DNA of 64,000 bases from Planctomycetota bacterium (GTDB lineage Bacteria; Planctomycetota; J058; JAJDCP01): assembly GCA_029260765.1 (NCBI GenBank), contig JAJDCP010000013.1:1-64000 (forward strand). The letters are read 5' to 3'. Below are positions 51,683 to 62,100 of the stretch, piece by piece. Made by a program: the position numbers and the translations under genes. Under the pieces are notes generated by a model. That model searched no databases. It saw only the letters and a list, made by a program, of their open reading frames with translations, and had not been told where the DNA came from. The number at the start of each line of letters is the position of its first letter. Positions within the stretch are counted from its first letter, which is position 1.

Positions 51683-52234
51683 TCAAGGGCAAACTCGAAT
51701 CCCGACTGTTTTTTGGCGTGTATTGGGTCGCCGGATGTCGATGAAGCGCCGCAGGCGGAAGGCTGCGTCTTCGACGAGAATCTCCTGAGCCTTGGCGTCG
51801 CGTTCGCTCCCCGGCACCAGCGGATTGTCGATGCTGAGTCTGTCGAGCATGCGATCGCGCCACCAGAGCCGGGCTTCCAAACGGTAGCGCGTGCGGGCAA
51901 CGTCCCAGCCGATCAGGATGCGTGCGGTCGCATCCCCCTCGTGGGCCTCGAGTAGTTGCACGTGCAACACCAGGTCCGAGCTGTCTGTCACGGGCACCGG
52001 CCCGCTTGTGGCCAGATCCAGGCGGAGTTTCTCGGACAAAGCTCGCGCCGCGCTGACTCCGAAGTCGCCCGTCTCCGGCGCGGCATCGACCTGTATCTGC
52101 AGGGGCAGGTCAGGCATCGGCTGCAGCGGGCCGAGAGTTCGCTCTCTGCTGGGACTCGCGCAGCCGAGCAGAAAGATCAACAGCAGCCAACCCCAACGGG
52201 AGGTCGTGTACAACCGCTGTCGAAAAGTGGACAT
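51683..52234 (-). CDS. Small lipoprotein, possibly envelope transport-related
   Basis: A 183-residue lipoprotein: signal with lipobox LLLIFLLGCASPS. The body has alternating strands and a helix (SAARALSEKLRLDLATSG), as in lipoproteins of the PqiC/LptE-like or DUF799 type. No confident assignment was made. The GGAGG touches the ATG, which is unusual; a different start is possible. It lies in opposite orientation to the PAP2 gene at 52379. Confidence 0.6.
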   Translation of the reverse strand: MSTFRQRLYTTSRWGWLLLIFLLGCASPSRERTLGPLQPMPDLPLQIQVDAAPETGDFGVSAARALSEKLRLDLATSGPVPVTDSSDLVLHVQLLEAHEGDATARILIGWDVARTRYRLEARLWWRDRMLDRLSIDNPLVPGSERDAKAQEILVEDAAFRLRRFIDIRRPNTRQKTVGIRVCP

Positions 52235-52378
52235 CCTCCGTCGCGTCGCCAGCCCGACGCCCGCCATTTCCGGCCGGACAAGCTTCGGCAAGGCAGTTGC
52301 GGAAGGACGCGCTGCGGACAGACGGGCTCTGCAGGGGGGCGCGTCCGCGGAACACAGCCTGGTCGAGGAGGGATGGTG

Positions 52379-53389
52379 ATGCACGCGCGGACGACAGTCT
52401 CTCGCCGCTTGCTGCAACCCGCGGCACTGCGTTGGCAGCTGCCGGGAGTGGCCGATCTGCTCGCCCTGCTGTTCTGGTTGAGCTTCGCGTTGGCCGCCTT
52501 TTTTCTGCGTCTGCGCGAGCCACGTTGGGGCGAGGCACTGGGCAGCGGGGCCCGGTTGGCGGCGAGCCTGGGCGTGTTGTTCCTGCTCAGCGGATTCTGT
52601 CGCGGCGCGCCGCAGGCAGGCGTGCGGACGTTTGGGCAGGGGTTGCGCTTTCTGGCCCTGGCCATCGGCCTGTTGGCAGGACATCACACCCTGGGTCTGT
52701 TCGCGGGCCAATTGCAGCGCAGCGGTTTCGAGCTGCATCTCTTGCGCTTCGATCTCTGGCTGCTCGGAGCCGCTCCCAGCGAGCTGTGTGCGCGCTTCGA
52801 AAACCCGTGGCTGACCGAGTGGCTGCAGTTCTGGTACAGCACATACTTCTATCTGCCCTTTCCGCTGGCAATCTGCTTGCTCAGCCAGGGCCGGCTGCGT
52901 GATCTGCAGCGCTACCTGTTGCTGTTGGTGCTGGCCTGCTATGGCGTCTTCCTCGGCTACCTGCTCGTTCCCAGCCTGACTCCCGACACGCTGCAGCACA
53001 GCCTGCTCGAGGCGGGCCGCCCTGGCATCTTCGCCTGGCCTGGTGAGCTGGAAGGAGTCTGGCTGGCGGGCAGCTTCCGCCGCCTGATCTATGCAGGCTC
53101 CTGCAACATCTGGGATGCGTTCCCCAGCGGTCATACCACCCTCTGCCTCATCAGCGTGCTGGCGGCCTGGAAGTATGAACGCCGCCTGCTGTGGCCGATC
53201 GTATGTGTCTCTTCGCAGGTGATCGTCGCGACCCTCTACCTGCGCTACCATTACCTGCTTGACCTGGTGGCGGCGCTCGCCTTGAGCTTGCTGGCATTCG
53301 CCTGCTATGAAGGCTTGCATCGTGTGTTGCGGCAGGCCGTGGCGGAGGTCTCCGGGGACCGGGGACCCGCGCCTGTCCACGGACACTGA
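52379..53389 (+). CDS. PAP2-superfamily (inositol phosphorylceramide synthase-like) membrane protein
   Basis: A 336-residue protein with six or more membrane helices. The catalytic PAP2 motifs are AFPSGHTTLCLIS and YLRYHYLLDLVAA, each with the expected His. Spacing and layout resemble PAP2_3 enzymes such as inositol phosphorylceramide synthase. It probably transfers or removes lipid headgroups on the outer membrane face. The start at 52379 has GAGGAGGG six bases ahead; an ATG six bases earlier is an alternative. It faces the fatty acyl reductase gene, stops three bases apart. Confidence 0.88.
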   Translation: MHARTTVSRRLLQPAALRWQLPGVADLLALLFWLSFALAAFFLRLREPRWGEALGSGARLAASLGVLFLLSGFCRGAPQAGVRTFGQGLRFLALAIGLLAGHHTLGLFAGQLQRSGFELHLLRFDLWLLGAAPSELCARFENPWLTEWLQFWYSTYFYLPFPLAICLLSQGRLRDLQRYLLLLVLACYGVFLGYLLVPSLTPDTLQHSLLEAGRPGIFAWPGELEGVWLAGSFRRLIYAGSCNIWDAFPSGHTTLCLISVLAAWKYERRLLWPIVCVSSQVIVATLYLRYHYLLDLVAALALSLLAFACYEGLHRVLRQAVAEVSGDRGPAPVHGH

Positions 53390-53392
53390 CCC

Positions 53393-55234
53393 TCAAGCCT
53401 CCGTGTGTTTGCGCTCGAAGCTGTCGAGGTCGAGGCCGAGGTCGATGGCGTTGTGGAAGGCCTTGGCCTCGATCTCGCCGGCCTCCTGGCCGGTCAGACG
53501 CTCGAGATCATTGATGAACGCCAACCAGACCTCCTCGCGCCTCGAGATCTCGTCGAGGTCGCGGATCTTCCCGAACTGTTGCACGTACTTGTTGTGGCGG
53601 CACAGCATACGGAAAGCCGGTTCGGTGCCGGGCCGCTCTTCTGGCAAACCCAGAATCTCCACATCCTTTCCCACGGCGTGGACGGGCTGGCCCCACTCGC
53701 TGTAGCCTCCGAAAATGGTCCCGAGCTTCTCGAGCGCGTTTGCCAGCCGCTGTTGCTTGAATCCGCCCAACACACGGGTCAGAAGAGGCAGGCGGATGGT
53801 CCGATGGATGGTCGGTTCCGCCAGCTTGATCTTCAGCCCCAGCTCTTCGTGCACGATCTGCTGAATCTGCTCGGCCGTGATGCGCTTGTCTGTCGCGAGG
53901 TGCACCCGCTCGCCAACCGCCGCGGGTCGCTTGAGCGCGGCGACGATACCGCGAGCCACCCAGTCGACCGGAATCAGGTTCAGCTCGGCCGAGGGGTCGC
54001 CCGGGAAGATGCTCGCCATGCTCGCAATCAGGCGGGTCGTCGAACGCTTGCGCCAGCCGCCGCCCTGCTCTTTCAGCGCTTCCTCGGTGCGCCCGAAGAC
54101 ATTGACCGGCGCGTTGACGACCTTGAGGTCTCCGCGGTTGTTGCCCGCCTGCGACTCGCCGATCACGATGGCCGGACACAGTTGCACGACCCGGAGGCCG
54201 CGCTGCAGCATGAAATGCTCGGTCTCGAGGCTGGCCATCGCCTTGGTCAGCTCGTAGTAGTTGTTGTAGAAGTTGCGCGGAAAAACCACGTCGTCCTCGC
54301 GCGCCTGCTGCTGAGTCTGGCGGCCGTGGATGTACGAGGTTTCGATGCTCAGATGGGCGATGAACGGACTGTCCTGCCTGGTCTGCAACGAGTGCGAGAA
54401 TTCCAACGCATTCAGACTGCCGCCGACGTTGGCTCGAAAGGACTCATCGTAGGGATCGTCGAAGGACACACTGGCCGCGCAGTGGATGACGTGGGTCAAA
54501 CTGGCAGCGAGCCGCTCGACCTCTTCGGCCTCGATGCCCAGCCCGGGCTGTTCGATGTCTCCCGCGATGAAGCGGAAGCGTGCGCGCTGTTCGGGCTCTC
54601 GCAGCCACAGCTGGTCGAGGAGCTTCTCGCCGCGATCGGCGGGGGAGAGCACCTTCACGACCGTTCCCGTCTTGCGGTCGCGGATGGTCTTGGGCCGGAT
54701 CAACACCACAAATTCAGCGATGGCGGGGTCGGAGAAGACCTGCCAGAGGATCTCTTTGCCCACGAAACCGGTCCCGCCGGTCAACAACACGCGCAACTGG
54801 GGTTGGCTGTCACCACGAGCCTCGAAGCGTTCGCGAGCTTCGGCGCGCAGGGCCTCGAGGCGGCTGTGGATCTCAGCCCCGCTCAAGGGCTCTCGTTTGT
54901 AGCGGAAGTAGTACTCCCGGTCTTTGAGGCCAAACAGCGTGGTCGAGACGGTCTCTTCCTTGAAGCCGATCGCTCGTGCCAGCAGGCCGGCTGCTTTGTG
55001 GCCGAGCTTGCGCACTTCTTTCATCGCCTGCCGGACCAGCTCTTCGTTCCCCGTCGCGTCGATCAACCAACTCATCAAAAAGCGGGCGTAGATGTCGACC
55101 ACGTGGTAGTCGCGATGGCTCTGGACCAGCAACGCGGACGGCTCGATGTCCTCGGCGATGGGATCGCCGGTGGCAAGGCTGACCTTTTCGATGTAGCGGG
55201 ACGGGGGCAGAATCTGCATGTGGCCGCTGTTCAT
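53393..55234 (-). CDS. Fatty acyl-CoA/acyl-protein reductase (extended SDR)
   Basis: A 613-residue reductase. The N-terminal 145 residues have no recognised fold. Then comes an extended SDR: LLTGGTGFVGKEIL (NAD(P) motif 152-159) and NNYYELTKAMAS with Tyr327-x-x-x-Lys331. Later LNLIPVDWVARGIVAAL is typical of the Male-sterility/NAD_binding_4 fatty acyl reductase family. It would reduce fatty acyl thioesters to aldehyde or alcohol, for wax, ether lipid or sphingolipid-type products. GAGG precedes the ATG. It lies beside a PAP2 enzyme that may be in the same lipid pathway. Confidence 0.88.
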   Translation of the reverse strand: MNSGHMQILPPSRYIEKVSLATGDPIAEDIEPSALLVQSHRDYHVVDIYARFLMSWLIDATGNEELVRQAMKEVRKLGHKAAGLLARAIGFKEETVSTTLFGLKDREYYFRYKREPLSGAEIHSRLEALRAEARERFEARGDSQPQLRVLLTGGTGFVGKEILWQVFSDPAIAEFVVLIRPKTIRDRKTGTVVKVLSPADRGEKLLDQLWLREPEQRARFRFIAGDIEQPGLGIEAEEVERLAASLTHVIHCAASVSFDDPYDESFRANVGGSLNALEFSHSLQTRQDSPFIAHLSIETSYIHGRQTQQQAREDDVVFPRNFYNNYYELTKAMASLETEHFMLQRGLRVVQLCPAIVIGESQAGNNRGDLKVVNAPVNVFGRTEEALKEQGGGWRKRSTTRLIASMASIFPGDPSAELNLIPVDWVARGIVAALKRPAAVGERVHLATDKRITAEQIQQIVHEELGLKIKLAEPTIHRTIRLPLLTRVLGGFKQQRLANALEKLGTIFGGYSEWGQPVHAVGKDVEILGLPEERPGTEPAFRMLCRHNKYVQQFGKIRDLDEISRREEVWLAFINDLERLTGQEAGEIEAKAFHNAIDLGLDLDSFERKHTEA

Positions 55235-55356
55235 GGGGTCCTCGGAAACGGGAGTTGCGTCAGGGTACCCCGGCGCAACAGACCCGACAAGCCAGGACCC
55301 TGGAGGCAAGAGGTCGTTCAGGGCATACTGGCCCGGAACCTCAGCAGGAGCGGGCG

Positions 55357-56013
55357 ATGTTTACAGGAATCGTAGTCGGTATGGGAAAAGTCCTCGGGCT
55401 GCGGCGCTCGGGGGCTGCGGCGCAGCTCGAGCTCGACATGGGCGGGTTGGCGGAGCAGGTAGGCCTCGGCGACAGCGTGGCCGTCGATGGTACCTGCCTG
55501 ACTGCCAGCGCTCGCGACGGGGGCCGTGTCTGCTTTGACGTGATCCGCGAGACGCTCCAGAAGACCACACTCGGCAGCCTGCAGCCGGGCAATCAGGTCA
55601 ATCTCGAGCTGGCATTGCGCTACGGCGACCGTATGGGCGGGCACTTTGTGACCGGCCACGTCGACGGTGTGGGAGTGATCGCATCGAAAGTCACCGACTC
55701 TGGGCAGACGACCCTTGCCGTCAGGGTCTCCGAGCGTCTGGCGGCTGGCATGATCGCCAAAGGCTCGATCGCCATCGACGGCATCAGTCTGACGTTGATC
55801 GATGTCGAGCGAGAGCTGTTCCGCGTGGGACTGATTCCCGAGACCCTGCAGCGCACGACCCTGGGCCACAAGGGGCAGGGGGCGCCGGTCAACATCGAGA
55901 CCGACCATCTGGGCAAGTGGGTGCACAAGCTGGTGTCAGGCTACTTGCCACAGAAGTCGAACATCGATGCCTTACAGCTGAAGAAATGGGGCTACGGCTC
56001 CGGAACCGCTTGA
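55357..56013 (+). CDS. ribE: Riboflavin synthase, alpha subunit type
   Basis: A 218-residue enzyme with two Lum_binding repeats: MFTGIVVGMGKVLGL at the start, then VAVDGTCLTAS, and in repeat two IAIDGISLTLIDVERELF. The GGHFVTGHVDG motif is intact. It dismutates two 6,7-dimethyl-8-ribityllumazine molecules into riboflavin. The start is fixed by AGGAG and the universal MFTGIV. No ribD, ribBA or ribH is adjacent, and no FMN riboswitch was recognised upstream. Confidence 0.95.
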   Translation: MFTGIVVGMGKVLGLRRSGAAAQLELDMGGLAEQVGLGDSVAVDGTCLTASARDGGRVCFDVIRETLQKTTLGSLQPGNQVNLELALRYGDRMGGHFVTGHVDGVGVIASKVTDSGQTTLAVRVSERLAAGMIAKGSIAIDGISLTLIDVERELFRVGLIPETLQRTTLGHKGQGAPVNIETDHLGKWVHKLVSGYLPQKSNIDALQLKKWGYGSGTA

Positions 56014-56446
56014 CGAGGCTCAGGGCTTTTCGCTTGCATTCTGGCGGGTGCTGTCGCAATCTCTGAGCGCTTCAAAAAGGACGGCAAGAAACTTCGGGCA
56101 TCGCTGAACAGGCGAGGTCCTGCTCTCGTCCCGAAGGCGTACGCCAGGCACCGCGCGCGGGCAAAGTGTCTGCTCGTCGAACACGTTTCAGTGGTCTGCC
56201 AGGATGGAATGCGCCGGTTGACTTGGAGAGATGCGATCCGGGATTGTCGAAGCGAAGGAATCGACTATAGACCACTGAGGTGCCGAAGGCAGCTCCGAAA
56301 GCTGTGAGAGTGAGCCGGCGTGGCTTGTCCCAAGGCGAACGAAGCAGCTTTCGTTACCCGCGCAAAGCGCGGATCAAACAAGAACGCCAAACGTGGCCCA
56401 CCCCAGGAGACTGTCAGCACCTGCTGATCAGAAAACAGCCAATGGT
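56014..56446. other. Intergenic stretch, no gene seen
   Basis: About 430 bases between riboflavin synthase and the next lipoprotein. Short open frames on both strands have no ribosome binding site or family. The last 60 bases are AT-richer and lead into the palindrome at 56447. Confidence 0.45.
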
Positions 56447-56467
56447 TGATTTGAACTTATCAAATCA
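56447..56467. promoter_or_regulatory. 8-bp inverted repeat upstream of lipoprotein gene
   Basis: TGATTTGA-actta-TCAAATCA, perfect in both arms and markedly AT-rich in GC-rich DNA, ends 30 bases before the start codon at 56498. It is well placed as an operator for a dimeric repressor or activator. The role is inferred. Confidence 0.45.
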
Positions 56468-56497
56468 TGCCTGGCGGGCCACCAGGAGGAAAAAGCG

Positions 56498-57274
56498 ATG
56501 TTCCGAAAAGCCCTGTTCGTTTGTCTACTCGGCCTGATGGTCTCCCTGACTGGCTGCATCAAGTTCACACAGCACTTCCACATTTTGCCCGATGGCTCAG
56601 GAAAGGTCGTGCAAAGCTACGCGATGATGCCCTTCGAGCAGATGAAGCCCTTCCTGCTCAAGATGGGTTTGCCCGAAGAGATGCTCACTCCAGACATGAT
56701 GGAGCAGAACGACGAAGATCCGCTCGAAAAGTTCAAGGATCTCGAGGGCGTGGTCTGGGAAGAGCCGGTCGAGAGCGTCGGTGAAGATGGCTGGACCTAC
56801 ACCACAGTCACGGGCTACTACAAGGACATCAACGAGGTCGGTGGCAGCGAAGGTGCTGTGGACGGGCTGAGCTTCGAAGCCTTCGAAGATGGCCACCGCT
56901 TGTCGCTCGAGGGCGACAAAGAGGAAGGCGACGAAGAGCCCAAAGGTGAAGAGCAACCGCAGGATCCGGCCATGGAAGCCGTGATGAAGGAGATGATGGC
57001 CAATATGGAGTTCCTGATCGAATTCCATATGCCCGGCGCCATCAAATCCGTCGATCCCGAGCTGGTGATCAATGAGCACGTGCTCTTCGGCAAGCGCAGC
57101 GAAAACAGCGCCGGAATCCACATGGACGGCGCGTTGCTGAGCGAGATGGAAGGCAATGAGCCGCCCGAGTTCGAGAACGACTCCGTAGTCACCAGCGGTG
57201 CGCCGGATGAGGCCGCGCTGGCCGACCTGCAGACCGAGGTGAGCGAAGCCCTGAAGCGCCACGCGACGCGCTGA
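56498..57274 (+). CDS. Acidic lipoprotein, 258 aa
   Basis: A lipoprotein with lipobox SLTGC (Cys20). After it, IKFTQHFHILPDGSGKVVQS looks like the strand-turn start of LppM/DUF3153-like lipoproteins. The middle is very acidic with low complexity (DKEEGDEEPKGEEQPQDP). The C-terminus is unassigned. AGGAGGA precedes the ATG. It probably sits on a periplasmic membrane face. A shared terminator hairpin follows. Confidence 0.8.
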   Translation: MFRKALFVCLLGLMVSLTGCIKFTQHFHILPDGSGKVVQSYAMMPFEQMKPFLLKMGLPEEMLTPDMMEQNDEDPLEKFKDLEGVVWEEPVESVGEDGWTYTTVTGYYKDINEVGGSEGAVDGLSFEAFEDGHRLSLEGDKEEGDEEPKGEEQPQDPAMEAVMKEMMANMEFLIEFHMPGAIKSVDPELVINEHVLFGKRSENSAGIHMDGALLSEMEGNEPPEFENDSVVTSGAPDEAALADLQTEVSEALKRHATR

Positions 57275-57300
57275 TCCAGGCTGGCAAACCCAAGCATGGA

Positions 57301-57323
57301 AAAGGGCGGCCCTGCCGCCCTTT
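57301..57323. terminator. Bidirectional hairpin terminator
   Basis: AAAGGGCGGC-CCT-GCCGCCCTTT, a perfect 10-bp stem with A and T runs at its feet. It lies between the convergent lipoprotein and cNMP-binding genes and can serve both. Confidence 0.85.
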
Positions 57324-57345
57324 CTGCATCGCAGGGAGGCTGCCC

Positions 57346-57786
57346 TCAGGAGGCCTTGTTGGCCTTGTCGAGCCGGTCGACGAGGGTCAGGGCGATCTTG
57401 TAGACGATCTTGTAGGCGCACAGGCGGTTGGTCCAGAGCAGCCCGTCAAAATCGGGCCGGTCGAGATAGAACATCTGGCTGTCGCCCTGTGCGCGCACGG
57501 TCGCGTTGCGGGGGCGGTCGTTGAGCAGGCCCATCTCGCCGAACACCGAGCCCTGCTCGAGGGTTGCCACGGTCTTGCCGCCGATCTCAATAGCTACGGC
57601 TCCGCTGCGCACCACATACATGCCTTCGGCGGGCGTTCCCTGCTCGAAAAGGACCTGGTCGTCGGCGTAATCCTGCACCTTCAACACGGCCGCGATTTCG
57701 CCCAGGTCGCCTTCTTCTAGACTCTTGAAGTACGCGTATCCGCGCAGCTCTTCGGGGTCGATGATTTCCAGTGTCCTGCTCTCCAT
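57346..57786 (-). CDS. Stand-alone cyclic nucleotide-binding domain protein
   Basis: A 146-residue CAP_ED domain without DNA-binding or kinase parts. It shows FEQGTPAEGMYVVRSGAVAI and the phosphate-binding cassette VFGEMGLLNDRPRNATVRA, with the essential Glu and Arg. It can bind cAMP or cGMP, and such stand-alone proteins regulate partners by contact. The ribosome binding site is weak, and it lies 27 bases behind the rhodanese gene, so it is probably the last gene of that operon. Confidence 0.88.
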   Translation of the reverse strand: MESRTLEIIDPEELRGYAYFKSLEEGDLGEIAAVLKVQDYADDQVLFEQGTPAEGMYVVRSGAVAIEIGGKTVATLEQGSVFGEMGLLNDRPRNATVRAQGDSQMFYLDRPDFDGLLWTNRLCAYKIVYKIALTLVDRLDKANKAS

Positions 57787-57813
57787 TCTGCGGCCATCTC
57801 GAGTCTGTCGACC

Positions 57814-58233
57814 CTAGGCTCCCAGCTCTGCGTAACCATGCCCGGGCTCAGGCTGTTGACTCACGGGATATCCGCGCGCTTGCCAGCCCTGCACTACGAT
57901 CTTTCCTGTCGCCGGGTCACGGCGACCCGCGAAGCCCCCATCCATGTTGACGGCAACGGTGAAGCCTGCCTCGCCAAGAGCCGAGCAGGCACGCGCGCTG
58001 CGTCCGCCCGCGGCACAACCGACCACCAAGCGATCCTTCACTCTGAACTTCTTTTGTACGTCGGAGAGGAAGTTGGTGTTGGGTGCCATACCCCGGGGAG
58101 TCGCGTGCAACAGGGGAATGTTGTAGGCACCCGGCACATGTCCTTGCGCGAATTCGGGCACAGAACGGACATCGAGGTACTGGTATCCTTGTTCGAGTAG
58201 CGTCTGCGCTTCTTCGGCGTCAACGGTGCGCAT
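57814..58233 (-). CDS. Single-domain rhodanese (sulfurtransferase)
   Basis: A 139-residue cytoplasmic rhodanese. YLDVRSVPEFAQGHVPGAYN leads to the active-site loop VVGCAAGGRSA with Cys73, and then FTVAVNMDGGFAGR. It transfers persulfide sulfur or detoxifies cyanide. GAAGGAG precedes the ATG. It starts 10 bases after the folE stop, so the two are co-transcribed. Confidence 0.92.
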   Translation of the reverse strand: MRTVDAEEAQTLLEQGYQYLDVRSVPEFAQGHVPGAYNIPLLHATPRGMAPNTNFLSDVQKKFRVKDRLVVGCAAGGRSARACSALGEAGFTVAVNMDGGFAGRRDPATGKIVVQGWQARGYPVSQQPEPGHGYAELGA

Positions 58234-58243
58234 GATGGCTCCT

Positions 58244-58822
58244 TCAGCGATGGACCAGCGACAAGAATTCGGCGCGCGTGGCGGGATTCTGGAACGATCC
58301 CAACAAGCAACTCGTGATCGCCTGGGCATTGTGTTTCTCAACACCGCGCATCTTCATGCACAGGTGCTCAGCTTCAACAGCAACCGCTACTCCGTGAGGT
58401 TCTATGCAGTTGTCTATCGCATGAGCGACCTCCTTTGTCAAGCGTTCCTGTACCTGCAAACGGCGCGCGAACAGGTCGACGATGCGCGCCATCTTGGAAA
58501 GGCCGAGCACCTTGCCCTTGGGCAGGTAGGCGACATGACAAACACCAAAGAACGGCAACATGTGGTGCTCGCACATACTGAAGAAGTCGATGTCCTTGAC
58601 GATCACCATCTCGTCGTAGTCGACATCGAACAGGGCGTTGTTGATGACTTCATCGAGAGTCTGGTTGTACCCCCGGGTGAGGAATTGCAGCGACTTGGCC
58701 ACCCGCATGGGGGTGCGCAGCAGGCCGTCGCGTGCCGGATCTTCCCCGATCAGTCCGAGCAGCTCCTGGGTCAGCTCGGCGATGCGCAGGGTGCGTGCAT
58801 CCGGCTCAGGTGTGGGTGGCAT
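58244..58822 (-). CDS. folE: GTP cyclohydrolase I
   Basis: A 192-residue enzyme making dihydroneopterin triphosphate for folate or pterins. Key elements are [15 protein letters not shown] with the zinc Cys and His, [20 protein letters not shown], and [11 protein letters not shown] with the second zinc Cys. The start at 58822 follows AAGGA; an upstream extension exists but has no signal. It is the first gene of folE-rhodanese-cNMP. Other folate genes are not in the window. Confidence 0.95.
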   Translation of the reverse strand: MPPTPEPDARTLRIAELTQELLGLIGEDPARDGLLRTPMRVAKSLQFLTRGYNQTLDEVINNALFDVDYDEMVIVKDIDFFSMCEHHMLPFFGVCHVAYLPKGKVLGLSKMARIVDLFARRLQVQERLTKEVAHAIDNCIEPHGVAVAVEAEHLCMKMRGVEKHNAQAITSCLLGSFQNPATRAEFLSLVHR

Positions 58823-59027
58823 GGCGGTCCTTTCGGGGTTGGTGGCGAACAGCTCGGGCGCTATCCGAGAGGGCGAAACAGAACCTCGGTGCGTCTCGAT
58901 CCTGAATTGGACCCATCCGGTGGCGTATCCTAACCAAGGCGGAGGGCCCCGCAAGGGATTTTCGCCAGCACCCCGGGGAGGGACGGGTCAGGGTCCTCCC
59001 GGGAAGCCTGGTGGATGCTGGCAAAGC

Positions 59028-59055
59028 TTGTTTCTGCACCGTGGCGCGGGATAAT
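59028..59055 (+). promoter_or_regulatory. Candidate promoter for the dsbD gene
   Basis: TTGTTT (59028-59033), a 16-base spacer and GATAAT (59050-59055), about 62 bases before the start codon. The -10 matches consensus well and the -35 less so. Visual call only. Confidence 0.4.
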
Positions 59056-59116
59056 GAGACGGAACCTGGGGTCCCCATGTGGCGTTTCAGCTGCAGAACC
59101 CCGGCGGGGAGAATTC

Positions 59117-62100
59117 ATGCGCACCCGACTCGATCTCTGCTTGTTGCTCGCTGCTCTTGCGCTCTGCCCCATGGCAGCGTTGGCAGACGCGGGAACCGTG
59201 GACGGCCAGACCTGGAATTGGATCGCCGTGGGTCCGCCTGAGGGCGTCCCCGCGGGGGAGGGCGTCGAGGTCAGGGTGCGGTTGGTTACAACGCCGGCTC
59301 TGGAGATCCAGATTGCAGGCGTGCAGATCCGCGGACGCCAATTCCAGGTGCTCGACTTCTCGGCTCCGGTTCCTCTCCCCGACGGCGGTCTCGAGCTGTG
59401 CGTGACGCTGCAGGATGGTGTCGGACCCGGATTGTACGGTGTGGCGCTCGACGTCTCCTTCCACACGCCTGATGGCGAGGGAACTTCGGCGGTCAATGCC
59501 GAGGTTCGCGTCGGCAAGCCAGCGACCGATGCGGTGGCACCGCGCAGCAGCGACTCCGTGGAGGCAGGCCCCGTGCTCTGGACCGTCGCTCCGCCCGCCA
59601 AGATCGTGGGGGGAGAGCCGGCGGACTTCATCTTCGATGTCGTGATCGAGCCTCCGTACCACATCTATTCGGTCGAGAAGAATCCGATGAGTGTGCCGAC
59701 GATCTTCAGTCTGCCCGCCGAGCTCGGCGAGGTGGTCGAAGTCGTCGAGAGTCCAGCCCATTCGATGGAAGAAAGCTGGGGAAGTTGGAAGCAGCACGCG
59801 GGCAAAGCCCGCTTCCGCGTCCGAGCCGTGTTCCGGCATGACCTGGCTGGGGCGCAGACCGTGCCCTTCACCGTGAGCTATCAAACCTGCACCGAGACCA
59901 GCTGCGATCCCCAGGCCGAGCTGCTTCTTCAGCCACAGGTCTTCGCTGTTGCGGGCGCGGCACCGGTCAAGCTCGAGCCGCTGCTCGAGTTGCGTCAGGG
60001 ACCCACCCATTGGACCCTCGAGGCGCCCGCCAGCGTAGCGCCTGGCGGAGTGGTCGAGCTGGCCCTGGCGCTGTCCATCGACGTTCCCTACCACATCTAT
60101 TCGGTCTTGCCCATCGAGTTCGGGGTTCCGACAACTCTGGAAGTCGATCCGGCCCTGGGCGAGCTGGTGTCGCTGCGGGAGAGCTCTCCGAAGTTCCACA
60201 AAGATGACTTCACAAGCTACAGCTACCACGAAGGCACGGCCGAATTCCGACTGCAGCTGCGCCTGGCTGAAGGGCTCTCAGGAGTGCAGGCCATCCCCCT
60301 CAAGGTGGGCTACCAGCTGTGCACCGACCAGATCTGTGAGCCACCGGTTTCGATAGAGCTGGTCGCCGTGGTCGAGCTCAAGCCGACAGCAGAAGAGCCT
60401 GCCAGCCAACGTGGCCCCTATGGCAAGACCCGTTGGACGGTGCGTGGTCCCAAGCAGGCCCGGGCCGGTGAGGTCCTGACCGTGCATGTAGATACGGTCA
60501 TCGACGCTCAGAACCACATCTACGGCCTGACCGAGACCGCCTCCCTGCCGACCAGCTTCAGCGTGCCTGCCGCGTTGGGCAGCCTGGAAGTGAGCGAGAC
60601 CGCCCCCCAAGCCTTCGACAACGCGCTCGGCAAATATGAGGCCCATGAAGGCAGTGCCCGTTTCACGCTGAAGCTGCGGCTTGCCGACACTCTTAAGGGG
60701 ACGGTCTCGGTGCCGATCACGGCGCGCTACCAGGTGTGCGACGCGCGCCTCTGCAGCGCGCCCCAGCAGCTCGAGCTGACGCACATCGTGCAGGTCGCAG
60801 CGGCGGCGAGCGGCAACCCGCCGGTCGAGGTGCAACCCGCGGTCGGGGATCCGCCCGCGGTCGTAAATCCGCCAGCTGAGCCGGGAGCCGACTCGAGCCA
60901 GGCCGTGGCGAGTACCCCGGACAAGGCACCCGCCAGCCTGTGGGCCTTTCTCTTGCGGGTGATCGGCTATGCGCTGATCACGCTGGTGATGCCCTGTACC
61001 TATCCGATGATTCCGATCACCATCTCGATCTTCACCAAGGGCGAGAATGTGACCCGGGCGCAATCTATGACACGGGCCGGTGTCTATGGGCTCGGGATCA
61101 TCTGCGCCTACACAGGTGTGGCCGGTCTGGTGCAGATCATCTTCGGAGCAGCAGGCCAGAACTTCCTCAAGAGCTTCGCGCTCAATCCGTGGGTGAACCT
61201 GGCCATAGGTGCGGCCTTCATCTACTTCGCTTTCAGCTTCCTCGGCTATTTCGAGATCCAGTTGCCCGGCTTCATCCAGAACTTCGTCTCGAAGGCCAGC
61301 TCCACCGGCAAGGTCACCTACGGGGGGATCTTCTTGATGGGCCTGTTCTTCATGCTGACCTCGTACAGCTGCGGCGCCCCCCTGGTTTTGAACGTGTTTG
61401 CGGAGGCCGCGGCGCTGGAGGGTTATGAGAGCTTCAGCATCATCCTGGCGTTCCTCGTCTTCTCGAGCGTGCTGGCGCTGCCCTTCTTTTTCCTGGCGCT
61501 GCTGCCCTCAATGCTGAAGTCGATGCCCCGCTCAGGCGGGTGGTTCAACACCGTCAAGGCGGTGCTGGGCTTCGCAGAGCTGGCCTTTGCGTTGAAGTTC
61601 CTGTCGGTGGCCGACATCCGCTGGGGAATGGGGCTGTTGACCCGGCCCGTGTTCCTGCTGCTGTGGATCGGCTGTCTGGGGGTGATCGTGCTGTACCTGC
61701 TGCGGATCTTCCGCTTGCCGCACGACGGCAAGCAGGATTCCGTCAGCTTCGGGGGCATGACTACGGTGTTGTTCTGCATGTTCTGCATGGCCTATCTGGG
61801 CAGCTGGTTCACCGGCCAATCCCTGCAGGCCGACCTCGAGAGCTTCTTGCCGCCGCATCCGTATCCGAGCTTTGAACAGCCCGTCCGGGGCTCGGGAGGC
61901 AATGGAGAGCTGCAGCCAGATAGCAATGTCTCGACCGAACAGCAGAACTATGACCAACTGCTCAGCTACCACCACACCTTCGAGGCCGGCAGAGCCGCGG
62001 CCAGGGCAGAGGGCAAGCGCCACTTCGTGATGTTCACCGGCTACTTCTGCCAGAACTGCCGGCGCATGGAAAGCTCGGTGCTCAAGGCGCCGCGCGTGCT

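Noticed and set aside
51683..53386. A 567-codon minus-strand frame spanning the lipoprotein and the region opposite the PAP2 gene
   Set aside because: Only the last 183 residues form a natural lipoprotein; the upstream part is Gln/Arg-rich antisense of the PAP2 membrane protein.
55235..55356. FMN riboswitch upstream of riboflavin synthase
   Set aside because: The 122-base divergent gap is short, and no conserved FMN-aptamer helices could be recognised.
53405..55375. A 656-codon open plus-strand frame opposite the acyl reductase
   Set aside because: No domain or start signal was seen, and the minus-strand gene is clearly real.
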